Source of the DNA: Neodiprion pinetum
Taxonomy: Eukaryota; Arthropoda; Insecta; Hymenoptera; Diprionidae
Length of the DNA stretch: 64,000 nucleotides
Assembly (NCBI RefSeq): GCF_021155775.2
Contig: NC_060232.1
Coordinates: 33,285,089 to 33,349,088, forward strand
Direction: 5' to 3'
Shown here: positions 38,201 through 53,200 of the stretch, in pieces
Position numbering within the stretch: position 1 is the first letter of the stretch
Layout: each line of letters starts with the position of its first letter
Made by a program: the position numbers and the translations under genes
Notes under the pieces: generated by a model
The model's input: the letters and a program-made list of their open reading frames with translations, nothing else
What the model was told of the DNA's origin: nothing
Databases searched by the model: none

Positions 38201-41200
38201 AGAGAGGACGGAGATGTTCGTTGAGAATCGCCTTCTGCGGATTTAAAATTATACCCGTCGGACAATGGACTGCGGGATAGAGTTTTTGAGAATCTGGTGT
38301 TCTCAGATCTAGTTTCAAGGTCCGAAATATATCCAACCGAACAAAGGAACAAGACAGGGTCTTACTCGTGAAAAGGATCCTTTTCACTAAACGATTAATT
38401 TGTCAAGCCTCATTTTTTTCTAACTTGTTTCTTATACACCGTTCCTCTAACCTGGAACGATTATCCACGCATATTTATCTTACAGCTCGTTATACCGGCC
38501 CCAAAAGGAAATATCCTATCTAACCGATTTGGCGTTTTTCTAATTTGTTTTCTTTTCTTTTATACATGTATGTTTACGTACATAACTCCGTAACGATCAA
38601 AGAACTGGATTGAACAAAAACAGAAACTGGAGTTGACCAGTCCAAAGATTGTTTTTGACGCGATTTAGTCTTACGACGGTTGTATAACCAGGTTTTCTGG
38701 ACATTCCACGCTAAGTGGCGTACCATGCAAAATGAATCTGTTTTGAAAATACACTTCATTCGCGTTCAAATAATAACGTCATCGACACAACGGATCGACT
38801 TGAATCTACGCGACACTCCGTTTCTTTCGTCAAAGCGGTATTCCTAATACACGAGTTTTTTTTTTGGCTACGAACATTGAATGAAACTTGATTGGCTCAA
38901 GAACCTCTTTGCTCATCGTTAGTCTCCTTTTCTCTTTCAAGGTAGCACCAAGTTCGACACGACTCGACTAGGTTCCGAAATATTTCATAAAGTATATACA
39001 TATACGTAATGTAGTCATTAAATATGAGCAAACGTTTTTCTATACAAGTCGAGAGTCTCGGACGAGAACCTCGAGTTCATAGCTCTTTTCCCAGAATGAC
39101 ATACGAAGCAGACGTACGTTACTTACTGCGCCACAAAATCAATTTCAACAGCAAAAAAAGCACTTATTTGTTCGCCTGCGGTCGGCAGGTACAATCCTAG
39201 TTTTATCCATTGCGTAATATTGGATACTCCCCGCCGTTTCTCGCGTCATATAGCAGTCATTTTTACGCAATGCGGACGATGAAAGACGCGTTTTTTCTCT
39301 CCCCTCCGAACGATTTCCAAAGTATATTAATCACCCAGCAAACCGTTACAGAGAGACATGCCTAGTTCTTTTGTAACAAGGTCGACCACGGCATAGCGAT
39401 ATGTCATAAAAATGCAGGTCCGACTGCGCGAGAAGAAACCCAAACATCAGAGACTGAAGTTTTCGTGCCGATTAATTTACCGTCGCACGAAAAACTTGAA
39501 CTACGTCGCAATTTTGTGTCAAAAAGTACTGCGGCGGGGTGTAGTCAAGAGCTAAGGCGCTTTAATATTTTCCATGCTTTCGTTTCAAAGTCTCTCTAAT
39601 TTTTTTTTCTCCTCCCAGTTTTAACGAACGATATCAAAAGAGAACTACGTCTCACGTTACTAAGCTTTAAGCTGCAAGGCATCGCGGTGTTCTCTGGTTT
39701 GGCCTGTTTGCTGCCTCTCGGCGTTGCGCAGCCACTGCAATAAAATAGCTTCAGCGATTCCTCCAGAGCTTAACCGAACTACATATTGCAGCGGTGCCGT
39801 CTTTCTGCGCAGCAGGGCGTTTACGACCTTTGAAGGTTGTGCAGCCTCAAGAGAATGCGGACCGCGACGTAGGTACACCGTTTTTGCAACCACTGCCGCA
39901 AGGTTATTCGGTGTCATCCTCTGCAGGACGGTGCGTGCACCGCGTAATAATCGTTTCTTACCTACGACGTTGCTCTCGTGATTCTGCAAAGGGGCGCAGC
40001 GAGGCGAAATTCCGAAGCATCGGAACTCCGATCGACCGTTACCACGGAATTTCCGATGGTCTGTTTGATGCGAACGAGCTCTGAATGTCTCAATTTTTCT
40101 ATAACCTCCGGGGTCGTTCGTCTCGGTGTCTTAACCCTTTCGTTCATACATTTTTCAACTCAATATTTTTGCCTAAAATTTGTTACCCGATGGTTTTTGG
40201 GGTCGTTGTTCAAAACTCTGAAGTCGAAAATTGATAATTTCTAAATTCAAGATGGCGGATCCGATATGGCGGACGTAAAATCTAAAAAACTATCGAAACT
40301 CGACGATTCTGGCCGAAACTTGTTACTCGGGGGTTTTTGGGGTTATACAAAGTAACAAAGACCCTTTTAAGTTGTAAATAAACTGTGATAAGGCTAGCAG
40401 ATGAAAATTTTAGAGGTGTAACGTTGAGCATCCCACTGTAACTGAAAGGGTTAAGAAAAATCTTCCTGGTTCGAGAGAACGATTTGGACCTTTCAGGAAT
40501 TTGACTTGTCGCAGGTTTGACTATTTGAAGTCTTGAACGCAAGGCACGCGGCGTTTACGGTCACACAGCCGGAGACAAGCTTCAATTGGCGACAGACGCC
40601 GGAGCGCCGATAGAATGGCCGCAATGAATCATGATTGTTTCTCAGATTGGACCTTGGGCCTGGAATAAGATCGCTGCATCCATGAATGATTTCAAGATCA
40701 GATTTATGTAGGTAATTGCTCGGTACTTCCGAAGCCGAATTTTGCGGTTAGATTGAGCCTTCGATATTCGGATACGGTGCAACTGTCGAACTCTCTGGAA
40801 CACCATTGTTTTGATGGGGGACAAAGAGTCATATAAACAATGATGCAGAAAATATGGTTGTCCTCAAGCTAGTCCGAAAATATTTTCAAACTTATAGAGA
40901 TTATCAGTTGTGGTACACAAGTTGTATTATTCGTTTGCAAATGCTGCAGGCTGTAGGCACGAGCCACTAGGCCACTAATATCACATTTTTAATGGCACTG
41001 AAAATAACACCGTTTCACAAATACGCCAACTCTGCATTCCACGGCCCGATTTCCGTATGTTTATAATTGTTTTCTTTCTTCCCAAAGTAGCTCGTAAAAG
41101 GAACATCGTTTTAGCTTGGTGAATTACCGTCGAGTTGTAAGACTTTGGGTGATATTAATCAGTTTGGAAGGAAAAGTATGCGTGAAAAAATATTGGAACA

Positions 41201-44200
41201 AGAACCGCGACCTGTGACAACGTCTCGGAGTAGAAACAAAGCGGGAAACCATGCTCGAACGTGTCTTTTATAATTCGATACGAGCTGGTGACCATGAAAC
41301 GTTTACGGATAAATAGCGATTAGGCGTGAAGCTGGGTAGGTACTCCGTGAGCAAAGCGAAGTCTACGAGGCTGCAAAAAATAGTCTCGACTCGTTGTCGG
41401 TGAGCCGATTGTTAATCGGCGTGCGATTAATCTCGGATCATGGCAAAAGCCATGAGCCGTAAAGACTCTCGCGTCAATTGACACCACGCTGTGATACGCC
41501 CGGTAGTGTTATAAATGAAAACCCGTGAATCCGTCAAGAACGGTGCAAAAAGAGTGGAGAGGAAAAAAAGAAACAAACCAATCATGCTTCGCTTGAATTA
41601 TAACAATCCGTGTAAAGAAAACGCGTAATTGAATAATTAGAGCTGCAAGCAAAAACGGAGGGCGGGTAAAATAGCTCTGATCAACGAGGCAAGAAATTAT
41701 CGTACGTCGAGCATATTTGTAATACATGCAGATTATACTTGCGGATTATAACGAATTGAGCAGATGTCGATTCTTCACGTGTCAGATAATGTCACGTTAT
41801 CTGACGTATCGTTGCTGTGCACGTGATTTGGGATTTACGATCTCAGCCGTGCAATATTATACTCTGTATCAGACGGATGATATTTTTTATCTTTTTATTT
41901 CAGTCCGAAGTTTGTGAAGAACATGATATACTAAAAATTCGTTCGAGACGGTTGAATTGGCGATATCATGTATAAATTTATATTCACCAGACCTATTGTG
42001 AAATCAAAGTTTATCTGCGAGTATAATATTTCAGTCTGCAGGTATTGCTGAAAATACGCTAATTGAAAAATCCTAAATCGTTAAAGTATACTGACAAATA
42101 AAAGCTGGAGCGATGAGCGAACAATCACCATAACGAATTACAAACGTAACATCGGAGAATAAAGCGTCTTCACATTTGTCCACGTTTCAACGCAGAAAGT
42201 TGACGAAATCTATTTATGAACAGAAATGGATAACGAAGCGTATGATATTCCAGTATATGTCGGTCTTCAGAGACTGGTACGAATCGAAGCATGAATTTTG
42301 ACTTTGACAGGTTGTCATTCGGCCTGCCTGGTACCGAAGGTTCGAGGGCTTTGTCATCGTTCTCCAATTGCCGTGCACCAACCGTCTATATTAACTTTAC
42401 AATCAGAAGCACGCAATTATGGTTATTAGCTGAAAAATTTTCCTACGACCTTCCGTATACCGGATGTAGTATAGGTACAAGTATCCGAAGAGTGTATAAA
42501 ATATTCGTCACGTATAACATCAATTTGTAAAATATCGTATCGACCTTCTTCTTACATATACCTGCACACCTATACTATTCGTGACTAGAAAATCCGAAGC
42601 AATCGCGTTAGACGTTGATATCGTTCGAAGCCATTCGTCCGTCGAGCTGAGAAGTTCAAGGTCACGCCGAGTTTTGTAATCGCGTGCAAAAAACAGCAGC
42701 TGCTGTCGGAGGAAATCGTACGATCGTTATAACATCGGGGTAACGTAAAAATAACTAAATTGTACAAATAAACGAGCGGCTGAAAAATAAATTCGCGCAC
42801 TGCGTGGAGATGAGAGTAATTGCACCATGCAACGATGAGCGATCCGAAGGCCTTTGCTGCACTCGGGTCATAAGGTCGAGGGTCTCGCCATAATCGATAG
42901 CCTGACGTGTTGTCGGGAAAATTCCGCTCGGAGGCAACGTTCCATATTTTCCACCTCCGCGCTCCGGTTCCCAAAGTTTCTGGAAGATGCACACGTGCCA
43001 CGTTGATTATGCGCCCCGGGAATCCGAAATAATCCGCAAATTCGGAACGCCGTCCCTTGCGACCTGGAAACGACCTTTGGAAGAAGAGCGAGGCTTGATT
43101 TCGGGGACGAGATTCTCTCGACTCGACGGTTCTTTGACCCCGTACTTGGAGGGAATGAAATCTCTGTTATCAGCGCGAATTGATGTGATTCTAGTCAATT
43201 TGCGGTAGAGAGAGAGAAAAAAAAAGAAAGAAAATAAATAAATAAACAAGTAACGACTTGCTTTTTATAAACACTTAATTTTGCCGAACGCAGAAATATC
43301 CGGTTTTAGCATTTATTGTACAAATACACGTGCTCGAAGGCATGAATGAATCACGCGGTTACATTCATTCTACGCGATATTTTGTAAACACGCAACAATC
43401 ACGTGGAACGATATTTCTTATCTGGCCTGACTGCACTACCAAATTTCTCATTGTCAATAATAATTCGCTTACGTATTATACGTATAGGCTTCGATTCCCG
43501 GAATAAAACAATCGTATTTTCAATTCACACGGCGTTATAGAGTTATAATTGTTTGTTGAGAGTGTACGAAACCGACTTCGATAGATTGATATCAATGAAG
43601 TAATAACGCCTCCGGCGGCATTGCGATAGTCGATTGCTTATCTTGTAGAAAACGGTAATTGATGGGAGAATTTTACAAAAATTTCTTGGTAACCGTCAGA
43701 GAATAATAGATAACGATATCCTATTGCTTCCTGTGTGACTCAATCGATTTACAGTAAGTGCTTGAAAACCTCATCTTTGAAGGTATAACCGACAGTTTTG
43801 ACCGATCGGTCTAATTTAATAAGAACAACGAAGTTGCTCGTTTGTTATTTTATATTAACGGCGAGTACAAAAACGTCGGGATGCGTTACGATATCTTTGT
43901 AGACTAAGTCGCATGATACAAAGCCCTCCCCCCCCCAAAAAAAAAAAAAAACGTATATCGAGGCTTAGTTTTCGTAACAATTGGCGTCTGAGTGAGAATG
44001 CGAAGACATGCATATGACATCTGTAAGTTTACAAATGTAAGAATAATCGGTATATCGATAACCGCGTCAAGAATGTCACGAAAAAGTACACGAAAACTTG
44101 TAACGGAATGTTTCGCAATCATTTCCAAACGCGACAAAAAACACTGAAAGCAAAGTTGGACCAACGTTGGGCAAGAATTGCACCATGATGATAATAATCC

Positions 44201-47200
44201 TCACTCCGTCGCGCTCGAAATTTATGCATTTGGGGTGTGAATCGTTTAGGCCTGAAGATGCAGAGGCCACGCATGCAACGAGCGATTCCGAGTAAGGAAA
44301 TATCGAAACATCGCGCATACCGGTCGAAAAGACGGTGTAATTACTGATCAAACAATGTCTAGCCATTTAACGTTCCGAGTTAAATACCGATGCAGATATG
44401 CAGTCGCGTCTTAATTTGTCTCTGATTATGTTATATGGAAGTTCCGATAAACGATACGGCTGCGCTTTGTAAAGTGCATTATATATATGTATATACTGAG
44501 CGCGACTAAATTTGGAAATCACAATGTTTACAAGGAAGTATCAATTAGCATACAGTCCGGAACAAAAATCGAGCTAAACATAGAAATAATGTAAATAGTG
44601 AGTTTAATTAACGAAGAAAGTTTCTCCTAGACTACAGAGAAAAAAGAAATCAAAAAAAAAAAAAAACCGCGGTGTAACGAATTCGAGTAAAGAAAATTCA
44701 ATTCCAAGTTACACCGTCTATACACGAATAATGACATTATTGTCCCGTTTTTCGGATTGTAAAAATAGTGCGATTCTTCAACTGTTGTTCTACGATACAC
44801 ATCGTACACACTTTTTGTTCTTTGTGTTCGGGCAAAATAACGAGGCAAGAAATCTGGGAGGGGGAATTATCGAGTTCGAGATGTTGTTCGGTGTCAACGC
44901 GGCTTAATTGTTAAAGCCAACCAGATGCGAAGCGCGGTGTTATGTGCGTATAAATTAAGATGGGACTGAGAGAGCAGAGAAGGCCTCGTGCAGCATTGGC
45001 ACGTGGTTGAATGCACAAAAATAAACTCTGTGAAACCAGAAATAGAGATCGTAGCTGTTGCATCTCGCGCGGAGGAGCGACGCAACGTGCCGCCGTTGGA
45101 AGAACTCATCGCGCTAATTACCCGCTACCAGCTTCTGCTAATGACGGCGGGACAAAGAGCAACATTTCCACGTTACACAATAAGGCGGAATTTTTGCGAC
45201 CGATACGATACGCGTGACTTAATTTCAAATATAAATGCACTGTACGATACGATATTCGCAAATTGAATGATTACATAAATTGTGCGAAAGTACCTGGCTA
45301 TGTGGTGGATAATTTTCGCGCTAAACGGTGTTGAGAAACGGATTCGAATCTGCGAGCATTGCGGTAAGTCGACGTTGTTGAAATTAACGCCGTATCGAGA
45401 AAGAGTTTAGTTATCACAAGCGGGTTATAGTTGGACGATAAGTGAACGTAGTTATTATGGGTAATAAAAATTTAGCAAACCCGGCTAACGAGTTAATCGC
45501 TGGATAACGAGCACGACATTACTTACTTAGTTTCGTGTATTGCACTTATTCCAATCAACACGCGCGCAATTTTTACATGTTAGGTATTTGAAATGTTCCG
45601 AAAGCGCCAAATTTCGAATTGTTTTGCGGCGAAACTTGAAGTAAAGAATTCAAACTTTGACGAAACATCCAATTTTGACGAAGTTTTCAATTTCTCCATT
45701 TCTTTAGCTCGCTGGAAATATAAAGAAACCGTGTGACTTTTATCGCACGTTATACATTATATGTGTAGGCAGAAACTTTTAGAACCGGCTCTTTGCGGTC
45801 TTTCCCAAGCTTTCATTCCGCATAGGAGGAAAATATCACCGAGATAAATATAATCAGTTATACAGTAATATCCCGCAAGCTTATATCAGCAGATAATATT
45901 AAACAACTCTTTCACGTATGATGAACAGTTTACTCAAGTTTCACAATTTTTTCTCCCGCTTTAGGTACAACACTGCGAATTTATTATACGAGTCGTTATA
46001 CTAAATGATTTTCCAGCATCAGATCGTATATCGTGTTGAACACGCATATCTGTCATGGGTACAATATCAAATAAATTTTTCATCGCAATCTATAGCGTGG
46101 GTTATAAATATTTACTACCAGTAGTTTGTAATTAATTCTTTTTTCTTCTTTCTTTCTTAGCTGTTAAAATTTTGACGCATGATCGTTTTCTTCTTTTCGC
46201 AGGCTTATTATACACAGAGGCGTCTGTAGCCAGGATATGTCTAAATGCTTTAATCCGATGGAATGTGATAATTTCAGTTTAATCTTTCGATAAATCCTCG
46301 CTAGCCCGTCTCTGGTAATGAATATTCAGAATTAGGGGTGCCCAAAATATTCTTACAGCTATCTGATTTATTCATATCTTCTCCGCCAAGATCCGGCTCA
46401 ATTAGCCTGTGACGACTGAAACAATTTTGCCTGCAGTTTAACCGCTGCTTCTTTCTTCGGGTAAAGAATTCAAGAGCCAAGTTTTTATCCGCACAACGTT
46501 TGCTCCGGAGAACAATGAATTATAAGTCTTTATCACCGCGATAATTTCGATGATTTATCTGGGCTTAGTTGTCTGATGGAGTGTCAAGCTTTTTGACATT
46601 CGACCGCAAAAGACGCGCGATAAGGAATCTATGAATTGGCGCACCGTAAACTCATTTTAAAACTTGTGAATGATTCAGTGAGAAATATTTATCGATGTGA
46701 CGTTTATCGAAACGGCAATTCTGAATGGTTATAAACCTCTTTCCATCTGTGCGCGCATATCGCACTATATTTCATAATTAAAACATTGATCAGATTTCAG
46801 AATCGATTTCGAATAGATCTGGCTGATTGGTGTAAAATTTGAGGAGGATACAACATCGATTGATAAGCTATCGAAAAGGCGATCTCCTTTCTTCTCGACC
46901 GGATTTAAAAATCTCCAGTCTCGAATATAGGTAAATCATGGATAAAAAAGATATTCGATCCTCTCGCATTAACCCAAAGTTCATTGCATGGCATTTGTGT
47001 AAAGATGATTCTTATGTACACAGCGATCTTAAATTATTCACGTTTGTTACGCGCGAATGTTGACGGGTGAACTCATTCATCACGGTAGATAAAATCGCGA
47101 GTATATTTTAAAAAACGTCCGAGAATAATTCAAGAAAATTACGATCTCATAAACCAGTCGACAAAATCGTGGAAACTTTTCGCTCCTTCGTCCAAAAAAA

Positions 47201-50200
47201 TATAATACAAGAAAAGAAAAACAATTTTCCTCCGCATCTAATTTCCACTTTGCGGATAATTTTGCGCCTGCGTTGCAGATGCTTACTTACAACGGAAATG
47301 GACAGACAACTCCGTCCGAAGCGAAAGGACGTTGACCACTTGCGTCCGGAGTTTCGAGATGCGTGCGTTTCTTGCCTGATGCGCAAAAGCGCGTAATGAC
47401 TGCTTATCAACCATGAGAAATGATTAACAAATTTATCCTCGCTGTGCGCAGTGCGCGAGTTTTTAAAGATTTTACTCAATTGATGTAGGACGAATTCCTT
47501 CTCAAAGTCAACGCTAGGTCAACGACTCGCAAAGTGTGTGTACAAAATACGCGATGATACTGTTTCTGTATGAATGATTGATTGACCGGATGTATTGTCG
47601 AATAATGAATTCCTCTGATTCCACTATCGGACGAGTATTATGTATATATATATATATACAAATTATATATATATTTAATTGTTTCGTTGGAGAGATTATT
47701 ATCGCTGCCCTGCGAACGAGATAAACATTGTTGTTATACGCGCTTATTTATATGTTACGTAATGGTACGGTAGGTTTTTTGATAGATTTTGTTTCCCACA
47801 ATCATAACTCGCAACGCTTCAAGATATTCGCGAATTAAATTTTGCGAGGGAATTAAGAATTTTAAATCTGCGAAGATCGATTGCTTTGTTCGCTCTCGTC
47901 GTTCGATAACTACTTTTATATAATCCCATGTGGGGAATCCACTTACGCAAGTATGTAATTGCTTGAAATTGATGGCAAAACAGTTTAACAATAATAAAAT
48001 AAACAGATTTGCCAGAGGTATATAAGTGTATATAATTAAGCACGAAATTTGGACATCGTTCTTAATTATTACAGGCAGGGCTTGATCCTGGTCTTGTTCA
48101 AAACAATTCTCCTGGACTTTGAGCTCGTCGTCAGAACAGTCAGAAGCGTTGCGAAATATTTAGGTTGAACGACACCGCGTCGCCTTGTTTCAAAATTCGT
48201 TTCCTGATTCCTCGATACTTTTGTACACTCGTCGTCAGGCGTAGATTCGATCAAATTCCATGAACTCGCTTCGGAATCCAAATTTCGACCTCAATTAAGA
48301 TGCGATCGATACTTTGAAATCCGATCTACGACGAGGACTGTATTAAACGTTAAGTACAGGCTGTTTCTTTTACGCAAAGGATTCACTAGCAAAAATAGAC
48401 TAGTAGAAAAACTTTTGAAAAAAAATTCGCCGTCAGTTCGCAGGCATGTTTTTTTTTTACCGCGCATCATAAAAGGAAGTCCGGACACATTAATGCGTTT
48501 GATTAAGAATAATTGCGGACGAGTAAAGTAATTCTTGTTATAAGGGGACTTGCAAGGTTAACGGATTTCATAGCTAAATTCAGCATTCATCTGTCGGCAC
48601 GCGATCCAGCGCTTACGATCTTGGAAGTTGATCGTTTGTGTTTTGGACTTGAAATTCACGATGTTATATAAGTTCAAAAATTCGAACCGCCAAAATTACA
48701 CGCTGGTTGTTTATTGCCCGATCAAAAGTTCGCTTGTCGATATTTTGTAACGAAATTCGCGAGGACTGTGATCCGTTAATTAAATATTATTTTCCTCCAA
48801 CTCAGGTACACGGTTCGCCCTCCGGCTAATATACGGTACGTCATTCAGCGTTAAACTCGACGCCGTCAACGCAATAATTATACCGTCAACTAAAATAATC
48901 GCAAATAGGTTGACGGTCACGTGCTGGCTGTGCGTAACGTCGTGTTACAAATGCGTCTACATAATTCAGAGAGACGCGTGGATAATTAATACGTCACGAC
49001 CTGTAGGTACTTCGCGAGAAAGTAAACATGATTAATAAACGCGTTTACATCTTACCGACGATACAAATGCGCGTACGTACAATGCGGCAAATTTCCGTCT
49101 CGAATGGCGAAAATTTGCGTCGATGAAAAATGGATTAAAATCCGATGCAAGGGATTTCTTTTTCATCGGTCGGATAATTTAATTTCAGGCCGATTCCGCG
49201 CTCGTATTAATATTAATTAAGTATTCAATTTCTGAGTCGGACAGCGTTGATTTTATGCGTGATACGTAGACGGATGACGTAGCTAGACGGCTTGACCGCG
49301 TGTCAAACCTTCGAAACGATCACGTGGACGCGTTTATTACACACATGCACAAGTTTTTCTTATATTTATTTCATCATTATTATATTGACTTTTTTTTAGC
49401 GTTTATTTATCCTCTTTTTTTCAAGTACGTTTTCTTTTCTCTCTTTTCGTCACTCGTACCTTCAATTCAGAATCTCTGGGAATTTGCGAGGTGATTACCA
49501 TCTACGTAAGCGCGCTATGTGTGGTCTACCTTCCGTGAATAATAATCGATGGAAAATTATGTCGGGACATCCGTGTGTACCGGCATGCATATTTATGTAT
49601 TTAGGTACGTACCTATATAATATTCCCCTAGGTACTTGTTTCGAATAAACCGACGATAGATAATTGTCTTGCAATTATTTTTAGCATGAAAAGTTGCTCA
49701 AATCAACGGAAAACTACCGCAGAGAAATTATTGTGAGATGAGAGAACTGACATTGTAGTTATAATTGCAACGATTTTCAAATTATCTGACAATGAGGTTA
49801 AAGACGAACTCGTAAACAACTTGTTTTTACAGCATTTGAAATTTCTTAAAGATCGGATGCAGTGCGTTGGAAACTATCCTAACAAGTCCCACTTTCTCAC
49901 TCCTATATATAATATTCTCGGTTTCACATTTTTCTTTTTCCGGTTCTCGCACTTGGAGAGTGATTGATATTTTTCTCACAACTGAATAAATATTATACGT
50001 ACCTACTTCCACACTGCGGATGAACGTGATATTTTTTTCCAGGAAAAACATCTCACGATTCACCGCGATTAATTTAGGACAACGAATAAAGATGGAAAAA
50101 TTCGTAGAAATGCGTCTCCAACAGCGAGAGGTGTGAAGTCATCGGTCAAGCGTATTAATATTACAGATTTCTGACGATCTGAGCCGTTTCCCACGAAAAG

Positions 50201-53200
50201 AATTTTCCTATGGACGATTTTTCCACCACAGAAATTATTCATGCCTGCGGAGAGTTTTAATTTATTGCATATATCAACTGCCGATCAATAAATTGGGAGA
50301 TTAAGACTATCTCGAATTTAATTTGAATGTCCGATGCATGGAAATACGAGATTTAAGCTAATCAGGAGATTGACTGGTTCTGCAAAAAAAAATAAAAAAA
50401 AATAAACGGTATTCATGACAGTAACGTCAACGAAACGAAACCTTGAGAAAATCGGTATTTAGAAATTTAATAATGATTTGGCAGGTGTGGTTAAGTTTGC
50501 AAAATGCGACTGTTTTATATTGTTGCTGTTTAGTAAAGATCAGACAATTCAAAGACCGCAAATAAACGATGTTTTTCTTCTAAAAATGCATCGTCACATC
50601 AATGCCACGAGCTTGAACATGAGATTCGTGAAAATTCTTCGACTCGACGAGCAGCTGAAATATGCCCAAAACGTGCAACAAGAAAGAGGGTGAGTTTAAT
50701 TCCGGTATACGGACGTTAACTCGTCGGTACGAATGTGCAGAAAAACAGATTCGCAAATCTGGAGATGCATTATTTACGCCGCGTTCACGTCCCCTTCACA
50801 TTTTTGCGCATCTTGTAAAATTTCATAAGCAAAAACGACCGTCTAGCCGACCTGGTCTCTGGACTTGAAAGCTGACGTCGAAGTTTCGAGGAGAAATACT
50901 TGAGAGTATTCACTGTGTTCAAGGCCGAAGACGACTCTGTATTACAGTAATTGAACTTTAAGAGAGGCATGAAAAAAGTCTAACTTTTCTACAGACCCGC
51001 AGGTTCCTTGGGCCGATTCGACGAGTCCGTATTAAGGTCATACAGTATTCCTGCCTTTACCGACCGAGCAGACTCACCCTTTTTCTTTCTATATTTTCAG
51101 GGTTCAAATTTCGACGGCGCATCGTGTTTTTTGCAGCAGAATTCAGGAAAGTTGGAGTATTAAATGAGCTTAAATATGTGTATATCTGTATTCGCAGAAA
51201 CCACAACGCATATTATGAGCCCTGGTCATGTAATTGCCGGGTCGTCATAGTTCATTTATTATTACTTCGTCGAAAAATACGGTTTCACGTACTTTTAGTA
51301 CCGCAGCTGTTTTTCCCCACCGGCTGTAAACTTGAATATTATACTTGCACCAGTTTAAAACGAGTTCTTAAATTTGCGAGAAGATAATATAATATATCTT
51401 GGAGAGTTAATACGTTTCGTGAATTCGTTTAAAAATCTATTAGGCTTCGCGTTATTTCTTGAAACCGTTGATCGAAATATGGGGCATTAAGAATTTTTTT
51501 ACGCCGTTGTTTTGCTGCTCCGAAACGCAATTACATTTTCTTTCAAGTCTTTTTATGATTAATGTTTGTTTCACGATCTTCAAAAGCGTTCGGTCAAACG
51601 ATTATACTTCATTTTCAAAATTTTGACAAAAATCTCGACAAATTCCGTGCGGAAAAATTCTCATTGATTTTTAATTTTTAAATTTCACTTCAGGATACCG
51701 TTTTATATTACCAACAAAGGAAAAAGAAAATCTGAGTGCATTCCAGAGCTCGACATCGATCAAGTTGGCACGGAATGGCCCATAACTTGAACTTGTACTT
51801 AAAACAACGGTCGATTGCAATAATATTTCCTTGCATACGAATGTCCTCGTAGGATCGATCGAGGTAATTTGACTAAACGAATGAGATAAAATGATGGTAA
51901 AGGTGTATCGACGCATCGTTTGCTGCGCAATTTCAATGTTTCGAGCCAACGGTAAGCAAACCGCGACGTTCGCACGATCGTCATCGGGTTAAACTCGAAC
52001 GTTTACAAACGTCGTCGTTTCTTTTCGTCAATATTGTATCCCGACGTCATAATCTTCCGCGACGACTCGCGCTTGCGTAAGTTGGTAGATACACGGTACA
52101 TACGAGCCGACAATATGCATGCCGAGTCTGCAAATCTAACGCCTCTGCAAACGATCATGATAATAACAAACCACCGTTTGTTTTCCCTCGGTTTTTTTGC
52201 ACGCTGCTTTTTTTTTCTTATCCTTTCTCAAATTATCCCATCTGCACGAGCCCGTCTTTAAATGCGCGCGTAAATCTCGAACCGTAGTGATGTAGAGGCA
52301 ATAAATTTTCAATTTCCCCGAAAGACGATCCTGATTCGCGTCGTTTGTCTTCGTTTGATGTCTGCTTTTTTCATGTGGTTCGTTCGCGTCAGGTGTTGAT
52401 TACGAAGTCGTGCATGCACACATATACCTATATATATAAACATAAATAGCCTCGTTGTAAAATTACTCCCGATCGTGACGATTTTTTGACGAAATCAGTT
52501 TACCGACATCTCTTTATCATTGCTCGGTTTATTGATCAGAGGAAGCTTCCGAAAGTTGATGGATATCTCTTGACGCCGTTTGTCACTAACATATAGGCCT
52601 GTTCGATAAGGTCCTTGTACACAATGTATACGTACGTGCGGTGGTTTTATCTTTTATTACGTTGCTTCGCTACCCTGGCTGGTAATTTTCCTCGTACATT
52701 TTTTTACTGCGCGATATTTATACCGGAGGATAAATTTTTTTATTTCAAAAGACCAACGTTACATGCGTGCTGTGCACTTACTTACGTTACATGTTTATAC
52801 GATGTATATATTTATCCTATAGTTGCAGAAGTCTGTTTCAACGAGAAATATTATTATCGGTATAACGTACAGGCGTGGATGTGCAAACGTCGAGTGAAAG
52901 TAAGTTGTCACTTCGGAATATAGACGGCGATACGGACGAGCAAAATAAAAAGACGAGGAGAAGGAAATAAATCTATGAAAACAGAACATGGCACTCGGGT
53001 GTTGCAATTTTATAGGTCGGATATTATACGCGATTTCGTAATGCCTGAACGAACAACCGACGGGTCACGTCGTTTGAAATTTCCAACGTTATCATTTACA
53101 GGATGCGGTATATAATTCATAGTTATATCTTCCACATCAAATGAGGAAATTTTTTCTTTTCCTTGTCTTTTTTTCTCGCCAATCTTTATACACGTGTAAA

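Noticed and set aside
40541..40551. AAGGCACGCGG, matching the 5' part of miR-124
   Set aside because: The match stops after 11 bases and I see no complementary arm nearby for a precursor.
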